Assembly: GCF_003234085.1 (NCBI RefSeq)
Contig: NZ_QKSD01000002.1
Coordinates: 124,001-188,000 of the forward strand
DNA: 64,000 nucleotides
Direction: 5' to 3'
DNA from: Curtobacterium sp. MCPF17_052
GTDB lineage: Bacteria > Actinomycetota > Actinomycetes > Actinomycetales > Microbacteriaceae
Shown piece by piece: positions 1-9,965 of this stretch (positions within the stretch are counted from its first letter, which is position 1; every line of letters begins with the position of its first letter). The position numbers and the translations under genes were made by a program. The notes below the pieces were generated by a model. It was not told the DNA's origin, ran no database searches, and was given only the letters and a program-made list of their open reading frames with translations.

Positions 1-1159
1 CGACCAGGTGCAGGCGCTCACGACGTCGGGCCAGCCGGTACTGGGAACGCCGGGTGACCACGGACAGGCGGTGCTTGACGTAGACGTCGAGCAGGTCGCG
101 GAGCCCGAGCGTGCGGGGCGATCCGTCGACCAGAGCGACGTTGTTGATCCCGAAGTTCTCTTCGAGCGGCGTGTGCTTGTAGAGCTGCTCGAGGACGGCC
201 GTCGGGTTGAAGCCGGACTTGATGCCGATGACGAGCCGGAGGCCGTGGTTGCGGTCGGTCAGGTCGTTGACGTCCGAGATGCCCACGAGCTTCTTCGACT
301 GCACCCCGTCCTTGATCTTCTCGATGACCCGCTCGGGCCCGACCAGGTAGGGCAGCTCGGTGACGACCAGCCCGGACTTGCGCGGGGTGAGGTTCTCGAC
401 CGAGACCTTCGCCCGGGTCCGGAAGGTCCCGCGACCGGTCGCGTAGGCGTCACGGACCCCGGAGAGCCCGACGATGGTCCCGCCGGAGGGCAGGTCCGGC
501 CCCGGGACGAACTCCATGAGCTCCTCGAGCGTGGCCCGCGGGTGCATGAGCAGGTGCTTCGCGGCCTCGACGACCTCGCCGAGGTTGTGCGGCGCCATGT
601 TCGTCGCCATGCCGACCGCGATGCCGGACGCGCCGTTGACGAGCAGGTTCGGGAAGGCCGCCGGCAGCACGCTCGGCTGCATGATCTGGTTGTCGTAGTT
701 GGGCACGAAGTCGACGACGTCCTCGCCGAGCCCCTCCGTCATCGCCATCGACGGTTCCGCCAGGCGCGCCTCGGTGTACCGGGCAGCAGCCGGGCCGTCG
801 TCGAGGGAGCCGAAGTTGCCGTGCCCGTCGATCAGCGGCACGCGCATGGTGAACGGCTGCGCGAGCCGGACGAGCGCGTCGTAGATCGCGCCGTCGCCGT
901 GCGGGTGCAGCTTCCCCATCACCTCACCCGTGACGCGGGCGCTCTTCACGTGGCCGCGGTCCGGCCGCAGGCCCATCTCCGCCATCTGGTAGAGGATGCG
1001 GCGCTGCACGGGCTTCAGGCCGTCGCGGGCGTCGGGCAACGCGCGTGAGTAGATGACCGAGTACGCGTACTCCAGGAAGGAGCCCTGCATCTCCTCCGAG
1101 ACGTCGACGTCCTCGATGCGCTCACCGTCGGGCAGTCCGACGACGTCCGTGCGTGCCAT
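1..1159 (-). CDS. parC: DNA topoisomerase IV subunit A (ParC/GyrA family), 3' part outside window
   Basis: ATP-dependent type IIA topoisomerase subunit that cuts and rejoins DNA and, with ParE, decatenates chromosomes. Only the first 386 codons lie in the window. The translation opens [10 protein letters not shown] and contains the breakage-reunion domain signatures [17 protein letters not shown] (about residues 41-57), [11 protein letters not shown] (85-95) and AARYTEARL, whose tyrosine (about 128) is the expected DNA-linking residue. The ATG start follows AGGAAGG at good spacing. It is divergent from the phosphodiesterase gene. The choice of ParC over GyrA rests on the neighbourhood, since gyrA normally sits next to gyrB near the origin; sequence alone cannot fully separate them. 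Confidence 0.88.
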   Translation of the reverse strand, partial: MARTDVVGLPDGERIEDVDVSEEMQGSFLEYAYSVIYSRALPDARDGLKPVQRRILYQMAEMGLRPDRGHVKSARVTGEVMGKLHPHGDGAIYDALVRLAQPFTMRVPLIDGHGNFGSLDDGPAAARYTEARLAEPSMAMTEGLGEDVVDFVPNYDNQIMQPSVLPAAFPNLLVNGASGIAVGMATNMAPHNLGEVVEAAKHLLMHPRATLEELMEFVPGPDLPSGGTIVGLSGVRDAYATGRGTFRTRAKVSVENLTPRKSGLVVTELPYLVGPERVIEKIKDGVQSKKLVGISDVNDLTDRNHGLRLVIGIKSGFNPTAVLEQLYKHTPLEENFGINNVALVDGSPRTLGLRDLLDVYVKHRLSVVTRRSQYRLARRRERLHLV

Positions 1160-1202
1160 GGCACCTTCCTGCCGACCCAGCTCGATCTGGAAGACTCTGG
1201 GG

Positions 1203-2354
1203 GTGGGAACAAGCGTACCGACGGCCCCCGACGCCGCCGTGAACCTCGCCGACGTGCTGCCGAGTTGCCTCGTCGCGCTGGGCGTCGCCGACGACGCCTG
1301 GTTGCGGGACACCGGCCGGGAGGCCCGGATCCCCCTCCGTCCCGCCCGTTCCGCGATCGTCGTGCTGGTCGACGGCCTCGGCGCGAACGCCCTCGCTGCA
1401 CGGGCGGGTCACGCGCGCTTCCTCACCGCGACGAAGAAGCGCCTGCGCAGCGGCTTCCCGACGACGACCGCCGCGGCGCTGACGACGCTCACGACCGGCC
1501 GGCCACCCGGTGCGCACGGTGTCGTCGGGTACAGCGGGTGGAACCCGGACGAGTCGCGGGTGATGAACCTGCTCAGTGGGTGGGACACCGAGGTCCCCGC
1601 CGGGTGGCTGCGCTCCGAGACGGTGTTCACCGCGGCGTCGGACCTCGGTGTGGACCCGGTCGTCGTCGCCCCGAGTCGCTACCGGTCCTCGGGCATGACG
1701 GCGAACGTGCTCGGTGGCGCGCGCTTCGTGGCCGGCGACACGATCCCGGCCCGCACCGACGCCGCGCTCGACGCGACCGCGACCGGGCAGCAGCTCGTCT
1801 ACCTCTACATCCCGGAGCTCGACTCGATCGGGCACAAGCACGGCTGGCAGTCCGACCGGTGGACCGCGGCGCTCGAGCTCGTGGACGCCGAGCTGTCCCG
1901 GCTCGCCGACCGTATCGCGCCCGACGTCGGGGTGCTCGTCACCGCGGACCACGGCGTGCTCGACGTGCCGCCGCACGCGAACGTCCCGATGGACCCGGAA
2001 CTCCTGGTGGACGTCGTCGGCGTGGCGGGCGACCCGCGCTGCCGTCAGCTGACCGTTGCGCCGGGAACGGACGTGCCAGCGCTCGTCGAGGCGTTCCGGG
2101 CGTCGCTGGGCAAGCGTGCGGTGGTCGCCAGCCGCGACGAAGCCGTGGCCGCCGGGTGGTTCGGACCGGTCGACCCGGAGGTCATGCCGCGGATCGGCGA
2201 CGTGCTGCTCGTCGCGAAGGGGTCGTGGGCGTTCAACGACGACCGCGGGGTCCCGGAGGGCACGGAGCCCGGCCGGATGATCGGCCAGCACGGGGCGATG
2301 AGTGACGACGAACTGCTCGTCCCGCTGCGCCTGGCCGGCGCGTTCGCCCAGTAG
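1203..2354 (+). CDS. Alkaline phosphatase superfamily / nucleotide pyrophosphatase-like enzyme
   Basis: Probable metal-dependent phosphodiesterase or phosphatase of the type I nucleotide pyrophosphatase group. Visible signatures are the first metal site VVLVDGLGANAL, the nucleophile-threonine segment GFPTTTAAALTTLTTG, ELDSIGHKHGW with its Asp and His metal ligands, TADHGVLDVP, and a late GQHGAMSDDELLVPL. Together they form the usual two-zinc active site in order. No signal peptide or membrane segment is apparent, so the enzyme is probably cytoplasmic. The start is uncertain: GTG at 1203 gives 383 residues, GTG at 1239 gives 371, and neither has a strong ribosome binding site. The substrate is unknown. 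Confidence 0.85.
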   Translation: MGTSVPTAPDAAVNLADVLPSCLVALGVADDAWLRDTGREARIPLRPARSAIVVLVDGLGANALAARAGHARFLTATKKRLRSGFPTTTAAALTTLTTGRPPGAHGVVGYSGWNPDESRVMNLLSGWDTEVPAGWLRSETVFTAASDLGVDPVVVAPSRYRSSGMTANVLGGARFVAGDTIPARTDAALDATATGQQLVYLYIPELDSIGHKHGWQSDRWTAALELVDAELSRLADRIAPDVGVLVTADHGVLDVPPHANVPMDPELLVDVVGVAGDPRCRQLTVAPGTDVPALVEAFRASLGKRAVVASRDEAVAAGWFGPVDPEVMPRIGDVLLVAKGSWAFNDDRGVPEGTEPGRMIGQHGAMSDDELLVPLRLAGAFAQ

Positions 2355-2368
2355 CCCGATGCGCTGAT

Positions 2369-2463
2369 GGACCGGAGCGCTGGCGGACCGGAGCGCTGAC
2401 CGACGTGGGCGCGGAGGGGCCGGGACGGACCGAGACCGGGACGGACCGGGACCGGGACGGACA
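2369..2463. repeat. Short tandem direct repeats downstream of the phosphodiesterase gene
   Basis: Two copies of GGACCGGAGCGCTG separated by two bases (2369-2398) are followed by about three copies of CCGGGACGGACCG (2420-2463). They fill the gap between two convergent genes and lead into the hairpin at 2462. Confidence 0.6.
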
Positions 2464-2499
2464 GGAGGCCCGCCCCACGGACGCGGGACGGGCCTCCTG
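2462..2499. terminator. Hairpin terminator between convergent genes
   Basis: Inverted repeat with arms CAGGAGGCCCG and CGGGCCTCCTG around a short GC-rich loop, between the end of the phosphodiesterase gene and the end of sepH. No strong U-tract is present, as is common in GC-rich actinobacteria. The GGAGGCCCG/CGGGCCTCC core recurs in other intergenic hairpins of this window. Confidence 0.6.
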
Positions 2500-2521
2500 A
2501 CCGGACGGTCGGCAGGACGGG

Positions 2522-3550
2522 TCAGACGGTGTCGTCGTCCGGGCGGGTGCCGAAGACGATCTCGTCCCAGCTGGGCATCGCCCGGCGGTTGCGCTTGCGG
2601 CGGTCGGGACGGCCGTCGGCGTCCGGGACGGCCGTGGGACGGGCCTCCGGCTGCGGGGCCGTGTCCGAGTCGTCGACGGGCGAGACGGGCAGGTCGACGA
2701 CGCCGACCGAGGTGCCGCGCGGGGCGTCCTGCTGGTCCGGGAAGGTCGCGGCCTCACGCTCACCGCGGCGGCGACGGAGGGCCTCGAGCAGGTCGGCGGT
2801 CTCGTTGCCGGGCGCGCGCTCCTCGACGTACGAGGTGCCGATGCGGGGGAGCGGCGGGCGCAGTGCGGTGCGCTCGACGGCCTCGGGAGCTGCGGGCTCC
2901 TCGGCGGCTGCGGCCTCCTCGACGTGGAAGGCGCCGGAGTCGAAGCGGGTGCCGTCCTCGTCCTGGCGCTCGTACTCGACGGCGCGGAGGCGCGGGGCGA
3001 TGCCCTCGTCCTCGGTGTGCGACAGGCGGTGCGCGTCGCCGTTGTCGGGCACGAGCGTTGCGGTCTTCGGGTCGAAGCGCCACTGGGCGTCGTGCTCGAC
3101 CTCGGCAGCGGTGTACCGGACCTGGACCTGCCAGCCGTTCTCGACGTGCTTCCAGCTCGACCAGGCGACGTCGGTGGCGTCCCCGGCCTCCAGGCGCGCC
3201 GTGATGGCCTCGCCGAAGGTGTCCGGCGACGCGTCGTCGACCGGGGTCACGCTGACCCGGCGGGCGGCGTCGAGCACGAACGCGCGCTCGGCGAGGACCG
3301 GACCCTCGAACCGGCGGACGTAGTCGACCTCGACGCCGAGGGAGGCGGCGACGTCGGCGGCGTCGGAACCGCTGCGGATGCGCGCCTGCACGTCCTTCGG
3401 CGACACGCGCTTCTGCGGCCCGGAGTCGGGGTTCGCCTGCCGGACCTGGCCCGGGAGCGACGCGGTGACGGGCAGCCGGAACTCGGTCCCGCCGTCGGTC
3501 GCCAGGAGGAGTGACCCGGATTCGACTCCGATGACTCTCACGTCTTGCAT
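2522..3550 (-). CDS. sepH: Septation protein SepH (DUF3071 family)
   Basis: Actinobacterial cell-division protein; the family is known to contact FtsZ and promote its assembly. The 342-residue product starts MQDVRVIGVESGSLLL, has the conserved N-terminal DUF3071 block with the helix-turn-helix-like stretch SPKDVQARIRSGSDAADVA, a long acidic, low-complexity linker, and the short conserved tail RRAMPSWDEIVFG near residues 322-334. The reading frame stays open upstream, but the family's usual N-terminus and an AAGGCGG ribosome binding site fix the ATG at 3550. It is convergent with the phosphodiesterase gene and divergent from the DUF4193 gene. Confidence 0.88.
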   Translation of the reverse strand: MQDVRVIGVESGSLLLATDGGTEFRLPVTASLPGQVRQANPDSGPQKRVSPKDVQARIRSGSDAADVAASLGVEVDYVRRFEGPVLAERAFVLDAARRVSVTPVDDASPDTFGEAITARLEAGDATDVAWSSWKHVENGWQVQVRYTAAEVEHDAQWRFDPKTATLVPDNGDAHRLSHTEDEGIAPRLRAVEYERQDEDGTRFDSGAFHVEEAAAAEEPAAPEAVERTALRPPLPRIGTSYVEERAPGNETADLLEALRRRRGEREAATFPDQQDAPRGTSVGVVDLPVSPVDDSDTAPQPEARPTAVPDADGRPDRRKRNRRAMPSWDEIVFGTRPDDDTV

Positions 3551-3723
3551 GGTTCCGCCTTCCGCTGCCTGCGTACGGTCGTGCGTCGTACCCGAGGAGT
3601 ATGCAGGCCGCTGCAGCACTTTCCGCGCAGGCGCACGGCGTGCCGTGCGTCTCGTCCCCGGCTTCGGGAATGGTCGGGATGCGCGCCGGGTTGCACGGCC
3701 AGAACGCACCGCTCGAGTACTCG

Positions 3724-3754
3724 GTTTGCACTCGGACGGGCCGTGGTGCAAACT
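3724..3754 (+). promoter_or_regulatory. Putative promoter with dyad before the DUF4193 gene
   Basis: GTTTGCAC (3724-3731) and its exact complement GTGCAAAC (3746-3753) form a dyad. TTGCAC and CAAACT inside it are 17 bases apart, the spacing of a -35/-10 pair, about 50 bases before the start at 3804. Either a promoter, an operator, or both. Confidence 0.4.
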
Positions 3755-3803
3755 GTCGCCGCCGAATCCGGCGACGACCTCTCGATACGAGAAATGGATG
3801 GGC

Positions 3804-4103
3804 ATGGCCACCGATTACGACGCCCCCCGGAAGACCGACGACAACTCCGACTCGGAGTCGATCGAGGCCCTCAAGGAGCGCGTCCCCGACAAGATGTCGG
3901 GAGTCGTCGACGACGATTCTGACAACCCGGGCAGCTTCGAGCTCGCGGGCCAGGACCTCAGCGACGTCGACCTCGACGTCGTCGTCCTGCCCCCGCAGGT
4001 CGACGAGTTCACCTGTGTCGAGTGCTTCCTGGTGAAGCACCGCTCGCAGCTCGACCACGAGACGAAGCTCGGCCCCGTGTGCATGGAGTGCGCAGCACTC
4101 TGA
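3804..4103 (+). CDS. DUF4193 family small zinc-ribbon-like protein
   Basis: A 99-residue acidic protein conserved across actinobacteria, of unknown function. It begins MATDYDAPRKTDDNSDSES and ends with two cysteine pairs, CVEC and VCMEC, separated by about 20 residues, a likely zinc-binding module. Length matches the family. An upstream in-frame ATG at 3792 exists, but the conserved MATDYDAPR start supports 3804. It is a single-gene unit: a promoter-like dyad precedes it and a strong hairpin follows 15 bases after the stop. Confidence 0.85.
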   Translation: MATDYDAPRKTDDNSDSESIEALKERVPDKMSGVVDDDSDNPGSFELAGQDLSDVDLDVVVLPPQVDEFTCVECFLVKHRSQLDHETKLGPVCMECAAL

Positions 4104-4117
4104 AGCACCGACCGAGC

Positions 4118-4157
4118 GCAGAACGGCCCGCATCCTGCTGGATGCGGGCCGTTCTGC
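4118..4157. terminator. Perfect bidirectional hairpin terminator
   Basis: An 18-base perfect stem (GCAGAACGGCCCGCATCC and its complement) with a TGCT loop lies between the convergent DUF4193 and DUF3093 genes and can serve both. Confidence 0.85.
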
Positions 4158-4187
4158 GTGCTGGCACTCCTGCTCGCGAGGCCGGGC

Positions 4188-4652
4188 TCAGACCGGATCG
4201 GTCCGGTTCGCCCGCTCGGCGCCGCTCGTCAGGGCACGGGTGACGGCCTCCGGGTCCCGGACGCTCACCAGCCAGTACGGGGTGGGGTCGGCGGCGTCCC
4301 GGACCTCCACCTTGACGACGCCGTGCACGTAGCCGCGGAACAGGGTCCAGGCGCGGGCGTCGAGCTCCGGTCCACGCTGGCTCGTCGCGGCCGCACCGGT
4401 GAAGCCGGCGACCTCGCCGACGACCGAGCGGGGCAGGTGCGCCCGACCGGCGTGGAACTCGGTGTCCGTCACCTCGATGACGGGTGCGAGAGCCCACAGG
4501 AGCACGAGCACAGCGAGCTCCATGCCGATGGCCACGGCGACCCCGGCCGTCGCGCTGATGGGGAGGAAGACGAGCAGGCTCGCGGGGATGACGAGCGCCG
4601 TCGCCAGGTACAGGGCGGGCGGAGCCCACAGTCGTTCGCGGTACACGGTCAC
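4188..4652 (-). CDS. DUF3093 family membrane protein
   Basis: A 154-residue protein with two hydrophobic helices near the N-terminus (about residues 13-32 and 37-57) and a soluble C-terminal domain with the family-like run VTDTEFHAGRAHLPR and a conserved-looking YWLVSVRDPEAV. Function unknown; the family regularly neighbours dut and sepH in actinobacteria. The start is GTG at 4652, but GGAGGG sits almost against it, and a second in-frame GTG at 4646 has better spacing and would shorten the protein by two residues. Divergent from dut. Confidence 0.82.
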   Translation of the reverse strand: MTVYRERLWAPPALYLATALVIPASLLVFLPISATAGVAVAIGMELAVLVLLWALAPVIEVTDTEFHAGRAHLPRSVVGEVAGFTGAAATSQRGPELDARAWTLFRGYVHGVVKVEVRDAADPTPYWLVSVRDPEAVTRALTSGAERANRTDPV

Positions 4653-4716
4653 CCCTCCATTCGACCACGAGCCGCTGCGTGCTCCGAGCAGGTCACGGAT
4701 CGGTCACGGTCTGCAC

Positions 4717-4722
4717 TACCCT
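4717..4722 (+). promoter_or_regulatory. Probable -10 box of a leaderless dut promoter
   Basis: TACCCT lies six bases before the GTG start of dut, the position expected when transcription begins at the start codon. There is no ribosome binding site before that GTG, which fits leaderless translation. Confidence 0.45.
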
Positions 4723-4728
4723 CGACTC

Positions 4729-5283
4729 GTGACCGAAGCAGTCGACGTCCTCTGGACCGGCAACGCCGCTCCCGCCTTCGCCAAGCCCGGCGACGCCGGA
4801 GCGGATCTCGTGTCGGCCGAGTCCTTCGTGCTCGCGCCCGGGGAACGCCGCCTGGTCGGCACCGGGCTGGCGATCGCCCTGCCGGAGCAGCACGTCGGCT
4901 TCGTCGTGCCCCGCAGTGGTCTGGCCGCGAAGCACGGCATCACCATCGTGAACGCACCCGGCACGATCGACTCGGGGTACCGCGGCGAAGTGAAGGTCGC
5001 GTTGCTCAACACGGACGCCACGGAGCCGTACGAGGTCCGGGTCGGCGACCGGATCGCACAGCTGATCGTCATGCCGGTGCCCCGCGTGACGTTCACGCAG
5101 GTCACCGAGCTGCCGCAGAGCGTCCGCGGCCAGGGCGGGTTCGGGTCGTCGGGCTACGGTGACCGGACCGGTCACGAGGTGTCCTCCGGCGTCGTCGGCG
5201 CCGGACAGGACGCCGATCGGAACGACGGAGCGGTGACGCCCGTCGACATGCACGAGCAGGGTCTGGAAGGGACGCGGTCATGA
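4729..5283 (+). CDS. dut: dUTP diphosphatase (dUTPase)
   Basis: Hydrolyses dUTP to dUMP and pyrophosphate, keeping uracil out of DNA and feeding dTMP synthesis. All five trimeric dUTPase motifs are present: AGADL, PRSGLAAKHGI, GTIDSGYRGEV with the uracil-facing tyrosine, RIAQLIV, and the Gly-rich arm GQGGFGSSG. The usual enzyme ends there (about 144 residues); here about 40 residues more follow, Gly/Asp/Val-rich with no recognised domain. The GTG start at 4729 gives VTEAVDVLW. The stop overlaps the next ATG in an ATGA, so translation of the DUF3710 gene is probably coupled. Confidence 0.93.
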   Translation: MTEAVDVLWTGNAAPAFAKPGDAGADLVSAESFVLAPGERRLVGTGLAIALPEQHVGFVVPRSGLAAKHGITIVNAPGTIDSGYRGEVKVALLNTDATEPYEVRVGDRIAQLIVMPVPRVTFTQVTELPQSVRGQGGFGSSGYGDRTGHEVSSGVVGAGQDADRNDGAVTPVDMHEQGLEGTRS

Positions 5284-5999
5284 GGATCGGACGACGCAAG
5301 CGCGACGAGGTCGAGGTCGCCGAGGCCGTGGTGGACGACGTCGAGGTCGCCGGGCCCTCGCCCGAGATCGAGCTCGCGGACGACGCAGACGCGGGCTTCG
5401 ACGAGGTCCTGGCCACCGAGTCGACCGACAAGTCGGCTCCGCTGGACCGTGGCGACAACGGTCCCCTCGACGAGACCGAGGCGAACCTGGTCCGACCGTA
5501 CGTCGACCTCGGCGGCGTGAAGATCCTGCCGCGCGAGGGCCTGCACCTCCGCCTCGAGGTCGAAGAGGACTCGCAGCGTGTGGTCGCCGTCGGCCTGGAC
5601 TACGACGAGTCGACCCTGCAGGTGCAGCCGTTCGCCGCGCCGCGCTCGACCGGCCTCTGGCACGAGATCCGTGCGCAGATCGCCGAGCAGATCCAGCAGC
5701 AGGGCGGTGTCGTCACGGAGGTCGACGGCCCGTTCGGTCCGGAACTCCGCGCGCAGGTGCCCGTCGTGGGCGGCGCTGGGGTCACCGACGGGGTCCGAGC
5801 GGCCCGCTTCGTCGGGGTCGACGGCCCGCGCTGGTTCCTCCGTGGGGTCATCGCCGGCAAGGCCGCCGAGCAGCCCGAGGACGCCGCCGACATCGAGGAG
5901 CTCTTCCGCAGCGTCGTCGTCGTTCGTGGAACGACCCCGATGCCGCCGCGCGACCTCATCCCGTTGCACATGCCGAAGTCGACCCAGTCGACCATCTGA
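5280..5999 (+). CDS. DUF3710 family protein
   Basis: A 239-residue soluble protein of an actinobacterial family of unknown function that is typically encoded next to dut. It has a basic start (MRIGRRKRDEVEVAE), an acidic linker to about residue 60, then a conserved domain with RPYVDLGGVKILPREGLHLRLEVEE, GLWHEIRAQIAEQI and a late GPRWFLRGVIAG. Its ATG overlaps the dut stop by four bases. A DUF3159 gene follows after 41 bases, so the three probably form one operon. Confidence 0.85.
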   Translation: MRIGRRKRDEVEVAEAVVDDVEVAGPSPEIELADDADAGFDEVLATESTDKSAPLDRGDNGPLDETEANLVRPYVDLGGVKILPREGLHLRLEVEEDSQRVVAVGLDYDESTLQVQPFAAPRSTGLWHEIRAQIAEQIQQQGGVVTEVDGPFGPELRAQVPVVGGAGVTDGVRAARFVGVDGPRWFLRGVIAGKAAEQPEDAADIEELFRSVVVVRGTTPMPPRDLIPLHMPKSTQSTI

Positions 6000-6040
6000 C
6001 GCGGCTGCGGCCGACCCCGACGAACCAGCCTGGAGGCCCG

Positions 6041-6826
6041 GTGACGGACCACGACGACCGCTCCCGTCCCGACGGGGTCACCCCGACCACCGGCTCCGCC
6101 GCGTCGGATCCCTTCGTCGAGGAGCGCGCTGAGCCGCTGTCACTGCAGGCCCAGCTGCGGGACGCGGTGCGCAACGCCGGCATCGGTCAGGTCGCCCCGG
6201 GCGAGGCGCCCTCCGGCAAGGCCCTGCTGACCGCGGTCGGGGGTGTCCGCGGGCTCGCCGAGTCGGTGCTGCCGGGCTTCGCCTTCCTGATCGTCTACGC
6301 GATCACGAAGGAGGTCGTGCCGAGCGTCGTCGTCCCGGTCGCGATCGGGCTCGTCTTCGTGGTGCTCCGGCTGCTCCAGCGGCAGTCGATCATGATGTCC
6401 TTCGCGGGCATCTTCGGCGTCGCGATCTCGGCGGGCCTCGCCCTGCTGACGGGTCGCGCCGAGAGCAACTTCATCCCCGGCATCGTCATCAACGCCGTCT
6501 TCCTGGCGGTCATCCTCGTCACGCTGGCGATCCGCCGACCACTGATCGGCCTGGTCGTCGGCCTGCTCGTGCCGGGCGACGACGACGGTCACGACTGGCG
6601 GGACGACCCGGCGAAGCGTCGCGTCCTGACCGTCGCGACCTGGATGTGGGCCGGGCTCTTCGCCTTCCGGCTCGCGTTCGAGATCCCGCTCTGGCTGGCG
6701 GCGCAGGTCGAGCTGCTCGCCGGCATCAAGTTGATCACCGGCGTCCCGCTCTACGCAGCCCTGCTCTGGGTGACGTGGCTGCTCGTCCGGACCGTCTTCG
6801 TCCGGGGCGAACCCGCCGCGGTGTAG
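6041..6826 (+). CDS. DUF3159 family integral membrane protein
   Basis: A 261-residue membrane protein with about 70 hydrophilic N-terminal residues followed by five or six hydrophobic helices (for example VLPGFAFLIVYAI, VVPVAIGLVFVVL, FIPGIVINAVFLAVILV and a C-terminal LYAALLWVTWLLV). The family is restricted to actinobacteria and its function is not established. TGGAGG eight bases before the GTG supports the start. It is last in the dut-DUF3710-DUF3159 run; the palindrome controlling the next gene begins right after its stop. Confidence 0.85.
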   Translation: MTDHDDRSRPDGVTPTTGSAASDPFVEERAEPLSLQAQLRDAVRNAGIGQVAPGEAPSGKALLTAVGGVRGLAESVLPGFAFLIVYAITKEVVPSVVVPVAIGLVFVVLRLLQRQSIMMSFAGIFGVAISAGLALLTGRAESNFIPGIVINAVFLAVILVTLAIRRPLIGLVVGLLVPGDDDGHDWRDDPAKRRVLTVATWMWAGLFAFRLAFEIPLWLAAQVELLAGIKLITGVPLYAALLWVTWLLVRTVFVRGEPAAV

Positions 6827-6829
6827 AGT

Positions 6830-6847
6830 TGTCTCGACGTCAAGACA
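6830..6847. promoter_or_regulatory. Near-perfect palindrome upstream of acnA, probable operator
   Basis: The sequence TGTCTCGACGTCAAGACA is palindromic except for one pair, and lies about 110 bases before the acnA start and 3 bases after the preceding stop. A second AGGTTCACCT-containing stretch (6881-6890) lies closer to the gene. Dedicated repressors of aconitase are known in other actinobacteria, but the binder here is not identified. Confidence 0.5.
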
Positions 6848-6955
6848 CTTTCCTCCGGGCACGACGGAGTCCCCGGGTTTAGGTTCACCTTGCTGGTGGG
6901 ACGTCCCGCGGCCCGCGAGGATGAGGGCACACCGATCAACTCAGGAGGCGGCACA

Positions 6956-9793
<2,838 letters not shown>

Positions 9794-9795
9794 CC

Positions 9796-9869
9796 CCGCA
9801 AAACGCAACCTGGGCGGCTCCCCGCAGCGGTACTCCGTTGCGGGGAGCCGCTCTCGTTGCGTTCCGCGG
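9796..9869. repeat. 74-bp palindromic intergenic repeat, copy A
   Basis: Starts three bases after the acnA stop. Outer arms CCGCAAAACGCAAC and GTTGCGTTCCGCGG, inner perfect 13-base arms GCGGCTCCCCGCA and TGCGGGGAGCCGC. Copies of identical length lie at 31816 and 32311. Can act as the acnA terminator. Confidence 0.8.
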
Positions 9870-9870
9870 A

Positions 9871-9917
9871 GGACGGGAGGCGCGTGGCGGGCTGCCACCG
9901 CGCCTCCAGTCCGTCCG
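9871..9917. terminator. Hairpin of the GGACGGGAGGC type between acnA and dxs
   Basis: Arms GGACGGGAGGCGCGTGGC and GCCACCGCGCCTCCAGTCC (one base off perfect pairing) around GGGCT. It directly follows the repeat at 9796 and precedes the dxs ribosome binding site. Confidence 0.55.
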
Positions 9918-9965
9918 CTGGTCGCGCGCATAGAGTGGGCCGACCGCCGTACGAAAGGAGCGCCC

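Noticed and set aside
8..1048. 346-codon plus-strand open frame at the window start
   Set aside because: Shadow of the minus-strand topoisomerase gene; the composition (Arg/Val/Asp/Glu runs) is typical for antisense frames in GC-rich DNA.
6881..6899. Full DtxR/IdeR iron box before acnA
   Set aside because: Only the left half (TTAGGTT) matches; the right half of the 19-bp consensus is missing, so it is mentioned only as a weak possibility.
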